Positions 1 through 7,072 of a stretch of DNA of 8,148 nucleotides are shown one piece after another (positions within the stretch are counted from its first letter, which is position 1; each line of letters opens with the position of its first letter). Under the pieces are notes generated by a model. It did no database searches, was not told where the DNA came from, and saw only the letters and a list, made by a program, of their open reading frames with translations. A program made the position numbers and the translations under genes. Origin of the DNA: Alphaproteobacteria bacterium (GTDB taxonomy: Bacteria > Pseudomonadota > Alphaproteobacteria > UBA8366); assembly GCA_030743445.1 (NCBI GenBank), contig JASLSL010000144.1, forward strand, positions 1 through 8,148, written 5' to 3'.

Positions 1-115
1 CCAGAACGACAAGTTCGTCGTCTTCCGGCGTATCGGCCTTCGCGTCCCAAAGTTCCTCGATGCGCTTCAGCGCACTTTTGTAGGTCTTCTCGTCCGTGAT
101 GGGGGTGATCTGCAT
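1..115 (-). CDS. higA: HigA-type antitoxin, N-terminal part (runs off left edge)
   Basis: The 38 visible codons start MQITPITDEKTYKSALKRIE and continue with ELWDAKADTPEDDELVVL. This is the characteristic N-terminus of HigA-type antitoxins, in which a short helical region with an ELWDA-like motif and a TPE-D-D/E-L segment precedes the helix-turn-helix domain. HigA neutralises the HigB mRNA interferase and represses its own operon by binding palindromic operators. The DNA-binding domain itself lies beyond the left edge and cannot be checked. The ATG is 18 bp after the higB stop, with GAGG at 122-125 (minus strand) and a 6-nt spacer, so the start is well supported. Toxin-before-antitoxin order is the usual higBA arrangement. 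The family call rests on remembered family pattern plus the adjacent toxin gene. Confidence 0.85.
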   Translation of the reverse strand, partial: MQITPITDEKTYKSALKRIEELWDAKADTPEDDELVVL

Positions 116-133
116 GGCGTGCCTCGCCAGTGT

Positions 134-436
134 TTAGATGGTGGCTGCGTCTATCTTGTCGTATTCGCCGTGCGTGCCGATAAAGCGGACATATCCGAAT
201 CCATGGCGATAATTGAAGGCCACGACGAGCCGATACTTGTTCCCGCAAATGTTAAACACGACCCGGTTGTTGGCGATGATGCTGGCATTGCCGAAGTCGT
301 TCTTTACATCTTGCCGGCTCGTCCAGCCGGCCCGCTTGGCGAAGTGGTGCCAGGCCCTCAATTGTTGCTCGCTGTCGGCGCGGCCGGCTCGTTCCCAGAA
401 CTCGCGCAACCTCCGCTTGGCGATAATGTTCTTCAC
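134..436 (-). CDS. higB: HigB-family mRNA interferase toxin (type II toxin-antitoxin)
   Basis: This 100-residue protein matches the HigB toxin family (RelE/ParE-like fold) in length and in order of motifs. It has a basic N-terminus (MKNIIAKRRLREFW, 1-14), a helical middle with a tryptophan, then the hallmark core NNRVVFNICGNKYRLVVAFN (56-75) and a C-terminal GTHGEYDKI (87-95). HigB toxins act with the ribosome in the cytoplasm to cleave mRNA when the antitoxin is depleted. The start is GTG at 436-434; this start gives the family-typical N-terminus. No strong Shine-Dalgarno precedes it, only AGG at a workable distance. It is the first gene of a two-gene operon with higA 18 bp downstream. The upstream palindromes are probably HigA operators. 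Base composition is less GC-rich than the murA region, consistent with an acquired module. Family assignment is firm; toxicity is inferred. Confidence 0.92.
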   Translation of the reverse strand: MKNIIAKRRLREFWERAGRADSEQQLRAWHHFAKRAGWTSRQDVKNDFGNASIIANNRVVFNICGNKYRLVVAFNYRHGFGYVRFIGTHGEYDKIDAATI

Positions 437-442
437 GGAGGA

Positions 443-471
443 AACCTAGCATTTCCCAATACGGGAAACAA
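443..471 (-). promoter_or_regulatory. Candidate higBA promoter with operator in its spacer
   Basis: On the minus strand TTGTTT (471-466) is followed after exactly 17 nt by TAGGTT (448-443), with an upstream TGC that would make an extended -10. Each hexamer matches consensus at only 3 of 6 positions. If used, transcription would begin near the GTG of higB, giving little or no leader. An alternative -10, TAAGAT (476-471), has a poor -35 but would give a leader of about 30 nt. In both cases a palindromic operator sits between -35 and -10, which fits autorepression. Confidence 0.4.
452..468. promoter_or_regulatory. Palindromic operator 1 (probable HigA site)
   Basis: TTTCCCAATACGGGAAA contains perfect 6-bp arms, TTTCCC and GGGAAA, around a 5-bp centre. 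It lies just upstream of the higB start and inside the likely promoter. A second site with the same CCC-N5-GGG layout lies 27 bp away centre to centre. HigA-type antitoxins are known to bind such palindromes in their own promoters; binding here is inferred. Confidence 0.7.
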
Positions 472-540
472 TCTTAAATTACCCAAATTGGGAATATCGT
501 GTGCCGTACCCAAGTACGATTTTCCGGACGCGCGGCCCAA
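455..540 (+). repeat. Four CCCAA half-sites at exact 27-bp period
   Basis: CCCAA occurs at 455-459, 482-486, 509-513 and 536-540, that is, at an exact 27-bp step. The first two are left arms of full palindromes. The third is preceded by TA exactly as in the second (TACCCAA) but its right arm is degenerate. The fourth keeps only the pentamer. The array stops there: no CCCAA occurs one period up or down (428 or 563). The first two are convincing as operators; the last two could be decayed or weak sites, or chance. Confidence 0.5.
479..495. promoter_or_regulatory. Palindromic operator 2 (probable HigA site)
   Basis: The core CCCAAATTGGG (482-492) is a perfect palindrome around one central base. 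Aligned to operator 1 the two share ATT-W-CCCAA-W-N-N-GGGAA, with identical CCC-to-GGG spacing. Two similar sites spaced 27 bp apart upstream of a toxin-antitoxin operon suggest cooperative binding of two antitoxin dimers. Confidence 0.65.
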
Positions 541-692
541 CCGGCACGACAATGGAATGACTCGGAGTCAAATACGGGCTCTCGTCACCGCTTCGGCCCG
601 CTTCCGGCAAATCTCATTTTTCATATCAATGGTCGTGTGATCGGCTCATATCGCCACTTTCGCGTCATTCGTCAAAATCTGAAAAGCCGTAC

Positions 693-721
693 TTGGATAC
701 TACCTCCGATAGGCGAAATAT
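693..721 (+). promoter_or_regulatory. Weak promoter candidate for the GNAT-like gene
   Basis: TTGGAT (693-698) and AAATAT (716-721) are separated by exactly 17 bp. Transcription would start near 729, leaving a leader of roughly 34 nt before the ATG at 763. Both boxes are imperfect, so this is only the best candidate seen, not a firm call. Confidence 0.25.
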
Positions 722-762
722 TGTCCTGCCCTGGCCGGCCATACGGAAAATGGAGATTTCCA

Positions 763-1497
763 ATGAAATCGTTAACGGACGGGGAGTTCGTCGAAATTCA
801 GGCGTTCGTGGACCGGACGCTCGCCTATCTAGAGCAACCGGATTTGTGTTTGACGGTCGAAGTCGACCCGGACTTGCACGGGTGGAAGCGACACATGCTG
901 TCTGTTGGAACCGAAGTTGCGGCGACTCATGATCCTGATCTCAACAATTTGGATGCAACGAACTCGTTTTGGGTCAAGCTCGTTAGCCAAACGGGTGATG
1001 TCGTTGGTTGCGGCGTCTACAGAGTCCTGGTGACGGAAAATATCGCTTTCGAGGCGGTAACTCATAGGCTCTTTGGCGATCGTGCGCCTGTGCTCCGGCA
1101 CTACCCGTTGGACGTCTGTGTCGATCGCGAAGTGAACGATATTAGAGGCCGCGTCGGCCTCGGAGGCGGGATTTGGGCTCACGGAGATTTTCGGGGCCGG
1201 GGCCTCGGCGGGATCATCTCCCGGTTCCTGCGAATTTTGTCGGTGCGGTGGTTCAATACCGATTGGCATGTCGGCTTCGTCCAACTCACGGAAAAAGCGG
1301 AGCGCCTCGGCTTAGGCGTGTATGGCTTTCCGCACGCCACTGTCTTCATACGAGGCGCGCACCCGGGTTACGGGGGTGACGATCATGACACCGTCCTCGT
1401 TTGGTTCCGTCGGGACGAAATTCTGGCTCAGTTGATCGCGGAGAACGAGGCTGACTCGACAGTCGGCCGGGAAGGCGAGACGCGGCGAATCGCGTAA
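763..1497 (+). CDS. GNAT-like N-acyltransferase of unknown substrate
   Basis: This 244-residue soluble protein has a GNAT-type acyl-CoA-binding signature. RGRGLGG (144-150) fits the family pattern R/Q-x-x-G-x-G/A and follows a hydrophobic strand with LGGGIWAH (133-140), as expected for motif A; the helix IISRFLRILSVRW comes next. The C-terminal part (TVFIRG, 193-198; TVLVWFRRDEI, 210-220) would complete the mixed sheet. The first 130 residues are not recognised and may bind the acceptor. The open frame extends upstream to 499, but the ATG at 763 is chosen because GGAG (752-755) lies 7 nt before it and the upstream part has no domain character. Similar proteins could be acyl-homoserine-lactone-synthase-like or N-acyl amino acid synthases, but nothing visible decides this. 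Its last 70 bp overlap the convergent PAS gene. Composition is less GC-rich than the murA operon. Confidence 0.7.
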   Translation: MKSLTDGEFVEIQAFVDRTLAYLEQPDLCLTVEVDPDLHGWKRHMLSVGTEVAATHDPDLNNLDATNSFWVKLVSQTGDVVGCGVYRVLVTENIAFEAVTHRLFGDRAPVLRHYPLDVCVDREVNDIRGRVGLGGGIWAHGDFRGRGLGGIISRFLRILSVRWFNTDWHVGFVQLTEKAERLGLGVYGFPHATVFIRGAHPGYGGDDHDTVLVWFRRDEILAQLIAENEADSTVGREGETRRIA

Positions 1498-1997
1498 TAG
1501 ATTCGTGAGATTTGGCCGCCGCGATCGGCGACAGGGAGCAAGATTCGACGGTAATGGCGAATCCAGCCATTCAAAACCTGGTCTATTTCGTCGTATCGCG
1601 GCTGCTGATTTCTTACGCAGAAGTAATATTCCGCAACCAGCCCTCTGCGGTGAATGAGGCTTGGAAAGTCGTTAACGCGCTTTCCGGATAGGTCGCTGCC
1701 GTGGGTCGGAAACGGGCTCGGTATGTGGTTCGCAAAAATATAGTTAAACGGACTGTCTGATCTGGCATCGACATAATAGATGCAATCAGCGATGTCAGCC
1801 GGCACCGCTTCTTCCGGCTTGAAAGTGTCCAACCGCGGCAACCCACCGGTAATCAGCCGCTGTTCCTGCCAGTACCGAAATAGAAATTCGAGTGGCGAAC
1901 CACGCTCGTCAATCGGCGCACGGTCGATGTCAAACCAAATCCTGGTCTGCTCGTCACTCTCTCCAACCTCGAACCGATTTTCTATCTCGCCAAACAT
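1428..1997 (-). CDS. PAS_5-type PAS-domain protein (second of tandem pair)
   Basis: This 189-residue protein appears to be a single PAS-fold sensor domain of the alphaproteobacterial PAS_5 kind. A helix with a conserved aromatic-Trp pair (LFRYW, 39-43) is followed by a G-x-L-P-R turn (52-55) and a strand with a residue-rich acidic loop (IYYVDARSD, 73-81). The end is the PAS-like beta pair RILLPVADRGGQISRIYYAI (151-170). That last segment aligns with the upstream neighbour (LLPV-x-D-x-x-G-x-I-x-RIY), so the two are paralogs. No kinase, output or membrane segment is present, so it may act as a stand-alone sensor or protein-binding module. The ATG is 9 bp after the upstream stop, so the genes are co-transcribed. 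The 3' end runs 70 bp into the convergent GNAT gene. Ligand and partner are unknown. Confidence 0.72.
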   Translation of the reverse strand: MFGEIENRFEVGESDEQTRIWFDIDRAPIDERGSPLEFLFRYWQEQRLITGGLPRLDTFKPEEAVPADIADCIYYVDARSDSPFNYIFANHIPSPFPTHGSDLSGKRVNDFPSLIHRRGLVAEYYFCVRNQQPRYDEIDQVLNGWIRHYRRILLPVADRGGQISRIYYAIRRVSPSRPTVESASFSAIN

Positions 1998-2006
1998 TTT
2001 TCCCGC

Positions 2007-2513
2007 TCACTCCACCCGTGTTCGTGCCGGTGCTCCGACCAGCCGGAATGCCGCGTAGATCCGCTCGATGTTGCCCGCTTCGTCGGTCACCGGCAAGAGC
2101 AGCGTCACGATGTGCCGCACCCGGTCGCCGATCAGGTATTCGGCCTCGCAGTAGAACGGCTCGCGGTTGGCCTTGCACCACAGCAAATCGATCAACAGGT
2201 CGCCCTCGTCGGCGGCCTTCGGCGCGCCGATCGCCGCACCCGGAACGCAGCTCGGATAGATCCCGGCCCGCTCGCCGACCGAGAGGGTGCGGTAGGCCGC
2301 CGGATCGTCGGCCGAGACATCCATGGCGATCATGAAGTCCATGGCGCGCCCGACCTTGGTCGCCGGCAGGAATTCGAAATCGCGCGGCAGGGCGCCCTCC
2401 TTGACCCTCTGCAGCCCATGCCAAAATTCGTAAAGCTCGCCAAGGGGCGTGCCCGCCTCACGCGAGCGGACCGCCTCGATCGGGAAGAATTGCCGTGTCA
2501 ACTCGTTGGTCAT
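2007..2513 (-). CDS. PAS_5-type PAS-domain protein (first of tandem pair)
   Basis: This 168-residue protein has the same layout as its downstream neighbour: LYEFWHGL (27-34) with the conserved Trp, LPRDFEFLP (42-50), a central strand MDFMIAMDVSADD (58-70), and the closing LLLPVTDEAGNIERIYAAF (138-156). The shared LLPV-x-D-x-x-G-x-I-x-RIY pattern supports gene duplication. It is more GC-rich than the second copy. I chose the ATG at 2513 because it gives an N-terminus like the paralog's. An in-frame ATG at 2570 would add 19 Arg/Pro-rich residues and sits only about 8 nt after the start point predicted from the TATAAT, so it would be nearly leaderless. Neither start has a convincing ribosome binding site. 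A role as a sensory or scaffold PAS domain is inferred; no output domain is present. Confidence 0.72.
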   Translation of the reverse strand: MTNELTRQFFPIEAVRSREAGTPLGELYEFWHGLQRVKEGALPRDFEFLPATKVGRAMDFMIAMDVSADDPAAYRTLSVGERAGIYPSCVPGAAIGAPKAADEGDLLIDLLWCKANREPFYCEAEYLIGDRVRHIVTLLLPVTDEAGNIERIYAAFRLVGAPARTRVE

Positions 2514-2570
2514 GTTTCGCGTCGCCGGCCTTGCCGTGCTTTCCGGGCCGCGCCTGATCGTGGCGACCAT

Positions 2571-2620
2571 GCAATTTAATATCTATTATATCAAAGAAAA
2601 TACAATTTTAAATATATGAC
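2571..2620. other. AT-rich island in the 2571-2702 spacer
   Basis: Only 8 of these 50 bases are G or C, in otherwise strongly GC-rich DNA. It separates the divergent PAS pair from the small basic protein gene and contains the TATAAT. It may be a promoter region, a binding site for a nucleoid protein, or a junction of acquired DNA. I see no repeats or attachment site at its edges. Confidence 0.5.
2585..2590 (-). promoter_or_regulatory. Perfect -10 (TATAAT) for the PAS gene pair
   Basis: On the minus strand a perfect TATAAT lies in a very AT-rich stretch. The -35 position with 17-bp spacing reads ATTTAA, far from consensus, so an activator or an UP-like AT-rich contact might be needed. Predicted transcription would start near 2578, about 65 nt before the chosen ATG at 2513. 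In such AT-rich DNA a chance TATAAT is possible. Confidence 0.4.
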
Positions 2621-2702
2621 TCCGCGATCGCTGCCCACGAGCTTGCCTCTTACCAGTCGCGGCCTCAACCATTAAACTCCTCCCCGACTCGGGAGACCCG
2701 AA

Positions 2703-2876
2703 TTGGCCAAGCGACCCCTTAAGCCACGGCCCAAGGTTAGCGCCAAGGGTGCGGAGAGGAAGCGCCGCGCGACCAAGCGCCGGGGCGAGCTGCTGCGCGG
2801 CAACCTGTTGAAACGCAAGGCGCAGCAACGCGCGCGCTCGGACGCGCAAGGAGAAGGGGAAGGCCCCGACAAATAA
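2703..2876 (+). CDS. Small highly basic protein, TTG start, upstream of dcd
   Basis: The frame encodes 57 residues starting MAKRPLKPRPKVSAKGAERK and ending GEGEGPDK. It is extremely rich in Lys and Arg, with a central helix-prone stretch (GELLRGNLLKRKAQQRARSD, 28-47) and a short acidic tail. The TTG start is preceded by GGGAG (2691-2695) with a 7-nt spacer; no ATG or GTG lies in frame before the upstream stop at 2673. The core pattern L-R-x-N-L-x-x-R-K-A-Q-x-R-A-R resembles small basic proteins I remember next to murA in Alphaproteobacteria, which have no assigned role. This resemblance is from memory. A nucleic-acid-binding or ribosome-associated role would fit the charge but is a guess. It lies 147 bp before dcd on the same strand. 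A competing frame on the opposite strand (2888-2586) has no recognisable product. Confidence 0.65.
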   Translation: MAKRPLKPRPKVSAKGAERKRRATKRRGELLRGNLLKRKAQQRARSDAQGEGEGPDK

Positions 2877-2935
2877 GGCAGCGGTCATACCCGGGGGCCG
2901 CCCGGTTATCGCACAGGGGTCGCCCCAGGCCGGCC

Positions 2936-2964
2936 TTGTGATCGCCTCATTTGTCGATTACAAA
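2936..2964 (+). promoter_or_regulatory. Candidate promoter for the dcd-murA operon
   Basis: TTGTGA (2936-2941) and TACAAA (2959-2964) each match four of six consensus positions and are separated by exactly 17 bp. Transcription would begin near 2972, giving a leader of about 50 nt before the dcd ATG. Nothing else between 2877 and 3023 looks as promoter-like. Confidence 0.35.
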
Positions 2965-3023
2965 ACCCGACATCGGTCCGGGCGCGCCGCGCCTTGGCGA
3001 GCGATCTTGCGACGAGGTTTTCC

Positions 3024-3574
3024 ATGCCGATCATGCCCGACTACTGGATTCGCGACATGGCGACCCAGCACGGCATGATCGAGCCCTTCGTCGACGAGCA
3101 GAAGCGCGAGGGGACGATTTCCTTCGGGCTCTCGTCCTACGGCTACGACGCCCGGGTGTCGGACGAATTCAAGGTCTTCACCAACGTCTTCAACGCGATG
3201 GTCGACCCCAAGGCATTCTCCGACGAGAGCTTCGTCGAGCGCCAGAACGACGTCTGCATCATTCCGCCGAACAGCTTCGCGCTCGCCCGCACGGTCGAGT
3301 ACTTCCGCATCCCGCGAGACATGCTGGTGATCTGCCTTGGCAAGTCGACCTACGCGCGCTGCGGGATCATCGTCAACGTGACGCCGCTCGAGCCCGAATG
3401 GGAAGGTCACGTGACGCTCGAATTCTCCAACACCACGCCGCTGCCCGCCAAGGTCTACGCCAACGAGGGCGCCTGCCAGTTCCTGTTCCTCAAGGCCGAC
3501 GGGGTCTGCGAGACCTCCTACGCCGACCGCGGCGGCAAGTATCAGAAGCAGCGCGGCGTCACCCTGCCGAAGCT

Positions 3575-3578
<4 letters not shown>
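3024..3578 (+). CDS. dcd: dCTP deaminase
   Basis: Dcd deaminates dCTP to dUTP, which dUTPase turns into dUMP for thymidylate synthesis. The 184-residue protein begins MPIMPDYWIRDMATQHGMIE, typical of the alphaproteobacterial form. Family motifs follow in order: SSYGYDARVSDEF (37-49), the nucleotide-binding GKSTYARCG (106-114) with Ser108 and Arg112 matching E. coli Ser111 and Arg115, and TLEFSN (131-136) with Glu133 as the catalytic glutamate (E. coli Glu138). The C-terminal GGKYQKQRG (170-178) is the lid that closes over the triphosphate. The start is ATG at 3024 with GAGG (3014-3017) 6 nt upstream; an in-frame TTG at 2994 is rejected. The stop overlaps the murA start (ATGA), implying translational coupling. 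All key residues that I can place are present, so the enzyme should be active. Confidence 0.96.
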
Positions 3579-4932
<1,354 letters not shown>

Positions 4933-4933
<1 letters not shown>

Positions 4934-5367
4934 TGTCGGGCGCCGACGACGCGGCGCCGAGGCCGCTCAAACTGTTCGCCGGCGACGTCGAGGACCTCTC
5001 GGTGATCTCCGCCATGGTGCAGGACGCGATCGTGCCGCTCGGCGACATCGCCTATCTCGCCGACGAGCAGTGCTTCGTCCTGGCGATCAACCGCTACCGC
5101 TGGGAGGAAGGGGCGGACGCCGGCGAACGGGTGACGTCCGGCCTGCGCTTCTCGGCCGTGACCAAGGCCCAGTTCCGCGACATCGACGTCCGGGACCGCG
5201 GCCGGTTCCTCGATCTCCTGACCGTGGTGTGCGACGAGGGCGCGGTGGCGCTGCATTTCGCCGGCGGCGGCGCGATCCGGCTCGAGGTCGAGAAGCTGGC
5301 CTGCGTCCTGGAGGATTTCGACGAGCCGCATCCGACCCATTGGCGGCCGGAGCATGGGGAGGGGTGA
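4933..5367 (+). CDS. DUF2948 family protein
   Basis: This 144-residue protein matches the alphaproteobacterial DUF2948 family: PLKLFAGDVEDLSVISAMVQ (11-30), DAIVPLGDIAYL (31-42), a FVLAINRYRWE strand (48-58), and the signature FAGGGAIRLEVE (109-120) near the C-terminus. No function is established for the family; it is known mainly as a conserved neighbour of murA and hisD. There is no signal peptide, membrane segment or metal-binding motif, so a cytoplasmic protein is expected. The ATG shares its first base with the murA stop, so translation is coupled. The C-terminus is acidic and His-containing (HPTHWRPEHGEG, 133-144). In many Alphaproteobacteria hisD follows; here the next gene is convergent hyuB instead. 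The family call is strong; the function is unknown. Confidence 0.88.
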
Positions 5368-5376
5368 GCGTCCCCT
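5360..5376. terminator. Small hairpin between convergent stops (weak terminator candidate)
   Basis: AGGGG (5360-5364) and CCCCT (5372-5376) can pair around a 7-nt loop that contains the TGA of the DUF2948 gene; the complement of the hyuB stop starts at 5375. It is the only inverted repeat seen in the 7-bp gap. The stem is short and has no T-run on either side, so intrinsic termination would be weak. Rho-dependent or read-through ending is equally likely. Confidence 0.25.
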
Positions 5377-7072
5377 AACCGTCGCCGCGGTAATTGCGCT
5401 TCACATATTCGTCACTGAACTTGCCGCTGGCGCGGTCGTGCTCGATCGCCTCGGCCGAGCGCTGCTTCGGGTCGCCGTAGCCGCCGGCCCCCGGGGTCTC
5501 GACCACGACCTTCTCGCCGGCCGCGAGTTCGATCCCGGCCGGCTTGATCTCGAGCTCGGTCTCGCCGCCGCCGTCCCGTACATGCAGGAACCGGCCGGAG
5601 CCGCCGGACGCGCCGCCGAACACGCCCCAGGGCCGGTGGCTGAAGCGTTCGCCCGCCCCGTTGAAGGTGCAGGTGTGGCCGACCGGACCGATCACTCGGC
5701 GAATGCCCATGCCGCCGCGATACTCGCCCGCACCTCCGGAATCCTCGATCAGGCCGTAGCTCTCGACCCGCAATGGATATTCGCTCTCGATCACCTCGAC
5801 CGGCAGGTTCGAGGTGTTGGTGATATGGACCTGGACGCCGTCGGTGCCGTCGCGGTCGTTGCGCCCGCCGAAGCCGCCGCCGAGGGTCTCCAAATAGAGG
5901 TAGCCCTGGCCGGTCGCCGGGTCGATGCCCGAGAACACGGCCGTCGTGTTGGCGCCGTTGGCCGCACCCACCGCGGCCTCGGGCAGGGCAGGCGAGAGCG
6001 CGCCCAGCACCACGTCGATGATGCGTTGGCTGGTGTGGGCGCGCGCCGCGACCGGCGCCGGCGCCACGCAGTGCAAGAGCGAGCCCTTCTCGACTGAAAT
6101 CTCGCAGACATCGAGGACGCCGTGGTTGTTCGGTATCTCGGGGTCGAGCATCGCCTTCAGCGAATAGGCGACCGCGGCCTGGGTCGCATTCAGGGTCACG
6201 TTGATGTTGCCCCTGACCTGGGGCGACGTGCCGGCGAAGTCGAAGTGGATGCGCTCGCCCTCGACCGTGATCTCGAGCTTGATCGGGATGTCGACGGCAC
6301 CGAGCCCGTCGTCGTCCATCACGTCCTCGAAGCTGTACTTCCCGTCGGTGATGTCGCGGACCGCGTCGCGCATGCGCCGTTCGGTGCGCGAGACGATCTC
6401 GCCGTAGGCGGCGGCGAGCTCGGCCGGGGAGTGGCGTTCGGCGATTTCCAGCAGTCGCCGGGCGCCGAGCCGGCAGGCCGCGATCTGGGCGTAGTAGTCG
6501 CCGCGCCGTTCCTCGGGCAGGCGCACGTTGAGCAGCAGGACCGCGAACAAATCCTCCTGCAGCTCGCCTTTGCGGAACAGTTTCACGACCGGGATGCGCA
6601 GGCCCTCCTGGTAGATTTCCGACATGCCGCCCGCCATCGAGCCCGGCGCCATGCCGCCGACGTCGGCGTGATGGGCAATGTTGCAGACGAAGGCGGCGAG
6701 CTTGCCCTCCAGGAATACCGGCATCGCCAGGTTGATGTCGGGCAGGTGGGTGCCGCCGGCGACGTGCGGGTCATTGGCGACGAACAGATCGCCCTCGCGG
6801 ATGTCGCCCGCCGGGAACTTGGCCAACAACGCCTGCATCAGCCCGGTCATCGAGGCGAGGTGGATCGGCAGCGAGTTCTCGGCCTGGACGATCAGTCGGC
6901 CCGGGGGATCGCAGATCGCGGTCGAGTGGTCGCGCCGCTCCTTGATGTTGGTCGAATAGGCGCTCTTGGTCAGCGCGATGAAGGTCTCGTCGGTGACCGA
7001 GCGCAACGCGTTGAATAGGATCTCGAGGGTGACCGGGTCGAGCCCGCCGGTTTCCCCTTTAGCCTTGGCCAT
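5375..7072 (-). CDS. hyuB: Hydantoinase B/oxoprolinase family subunit
   Basis: HyuB-type subunits pair with HyuA to open lactam or imide rings with ATP (N-methylhydantoin, 5-oxoproline and similar). The 565-residue protein has the full family length and motifs: LDPVTLEIL (11-19), AYSTNIKERRDHS (38-50), HLASM (71-75), NDPHVAGGTHLPDINL (100-115), HHADVGGMAPGSM (134-146), a Gly-rich ETLGGGFGGRND segment in the C-terminal half, and the closing PGAGGYGDP. The start is ATG at 7072 with a strong GAGGTG 5 nt upstream, inside the end of hyuA; the two genes overlap by 14 bp. The related acetone carboxylase and caprolactamase subunits have similar architecture, so the substrate is open. The protein is soluble and looks intact. 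The gene symbol denotes family, not proven substrate. Confidence 0.9.
   Translation of the reverse strand: MAKAKGETGGLDPVTLEILFNALRSVTDETFIALTKSAYSTNIKERRDHSTAICDPPGRLIVQAENSLPIHLASMTGLMQALLAKFPAGDIREGDLFVANDPHVAGGTHLPDINLAMPVFLEGKLAAFVCNIAHHADVGGMAPGSMAGGMSEIYQEGLRIPVVKLFRKGELQEDLFAVLLLNVRLPEERRGDYYAQIAACRLGARRLLEIAERHSPAELAAAYGEIVSRTERRMRDAVRDITDGKYSFEDVMDDDGLGAVDIPIKLEITVEGERIHFDFAGTSPQVRGNINVTLNATQAAVAYSLKAMLDPEIPNNHGVLDVCEISVEKGSLLHCVAPAPVAARAHTSQRIIDVVLGALSPALPEAAVGAANGANTTAVFSGIDPATGQGYLYLETLGGGFGGRNDRDGTDGVQVHITNTSNLPVEVIESEYPLRVESYGLIEDSGGAGEYRGGMGIRRVIGPVGHTCTFNGAGERFSHRPWGVFGGASGGSGRFLHVRDGGGETELEIKPAGIELAAGEKVVVETPGAGGYGDPKQRSAEAIEHDRASGKFSDEYVKRNYRGDG

Larger units (their letters stand above)
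437..762. other. Divergent intergenic control region between higB and GNAT gene
   Basis: This 326-bp gap separates the minus-strand higBA operon from the plus-strand GNAT-like gene. Its left third holds the operators and half-site array. The middle (about 541-690) shows nothing I can name: reading frames crossing it have no ribosome binding site or recognisable product. The right end holds a weak promoter candidate and the ribosome binding site for the gene at 763. Confidence 0.6.

Noticed and set aside
119..640. 173-residue plus-strand frame across higB and its upstream region
   Set aside because: It lies opposite the well-supported higB and runs through the operator region; no recognisable product or start signal.
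499..762. Upstream extension of the GNAT-like gene (87 extra residues)
   Set aside because: The extension runs through the operator array and intergenic DNA, with no domain character; the ATG at 763 has GGAG 7 nt upstream.
2586..2888. 100-residue minus-strand frame opposite the small basic protein
   Set aside because: Its predicted sequence is a shadow of the Lys/Arg-rich gene, it extends into the AT-rich spacer, and no ribosome binding site or family is visible; the plus-strand frame has a good ribosome binding site.
2891..2905. GC-rich hairpin after the small basic protein gene (CCGGG/CCCGG)
   Set aside because: The stem is 5 bp with a 5-nt loop and no T-run; a second 4-bp hairpin at 2916-2926 is equally weak. 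Such pairings are common in GC-rich DNA, so no terminator is called.
5354..7018. Two long plus-strand frames (5354-6097 and 6122-7018) opposite hyuB
   Set aside because: Composition is typical of GC-rich shadow frames (Arg, Gly, Ala, Asp, Val), no ribosome binding site fits, and hyuB shows intact family motifs throughout.
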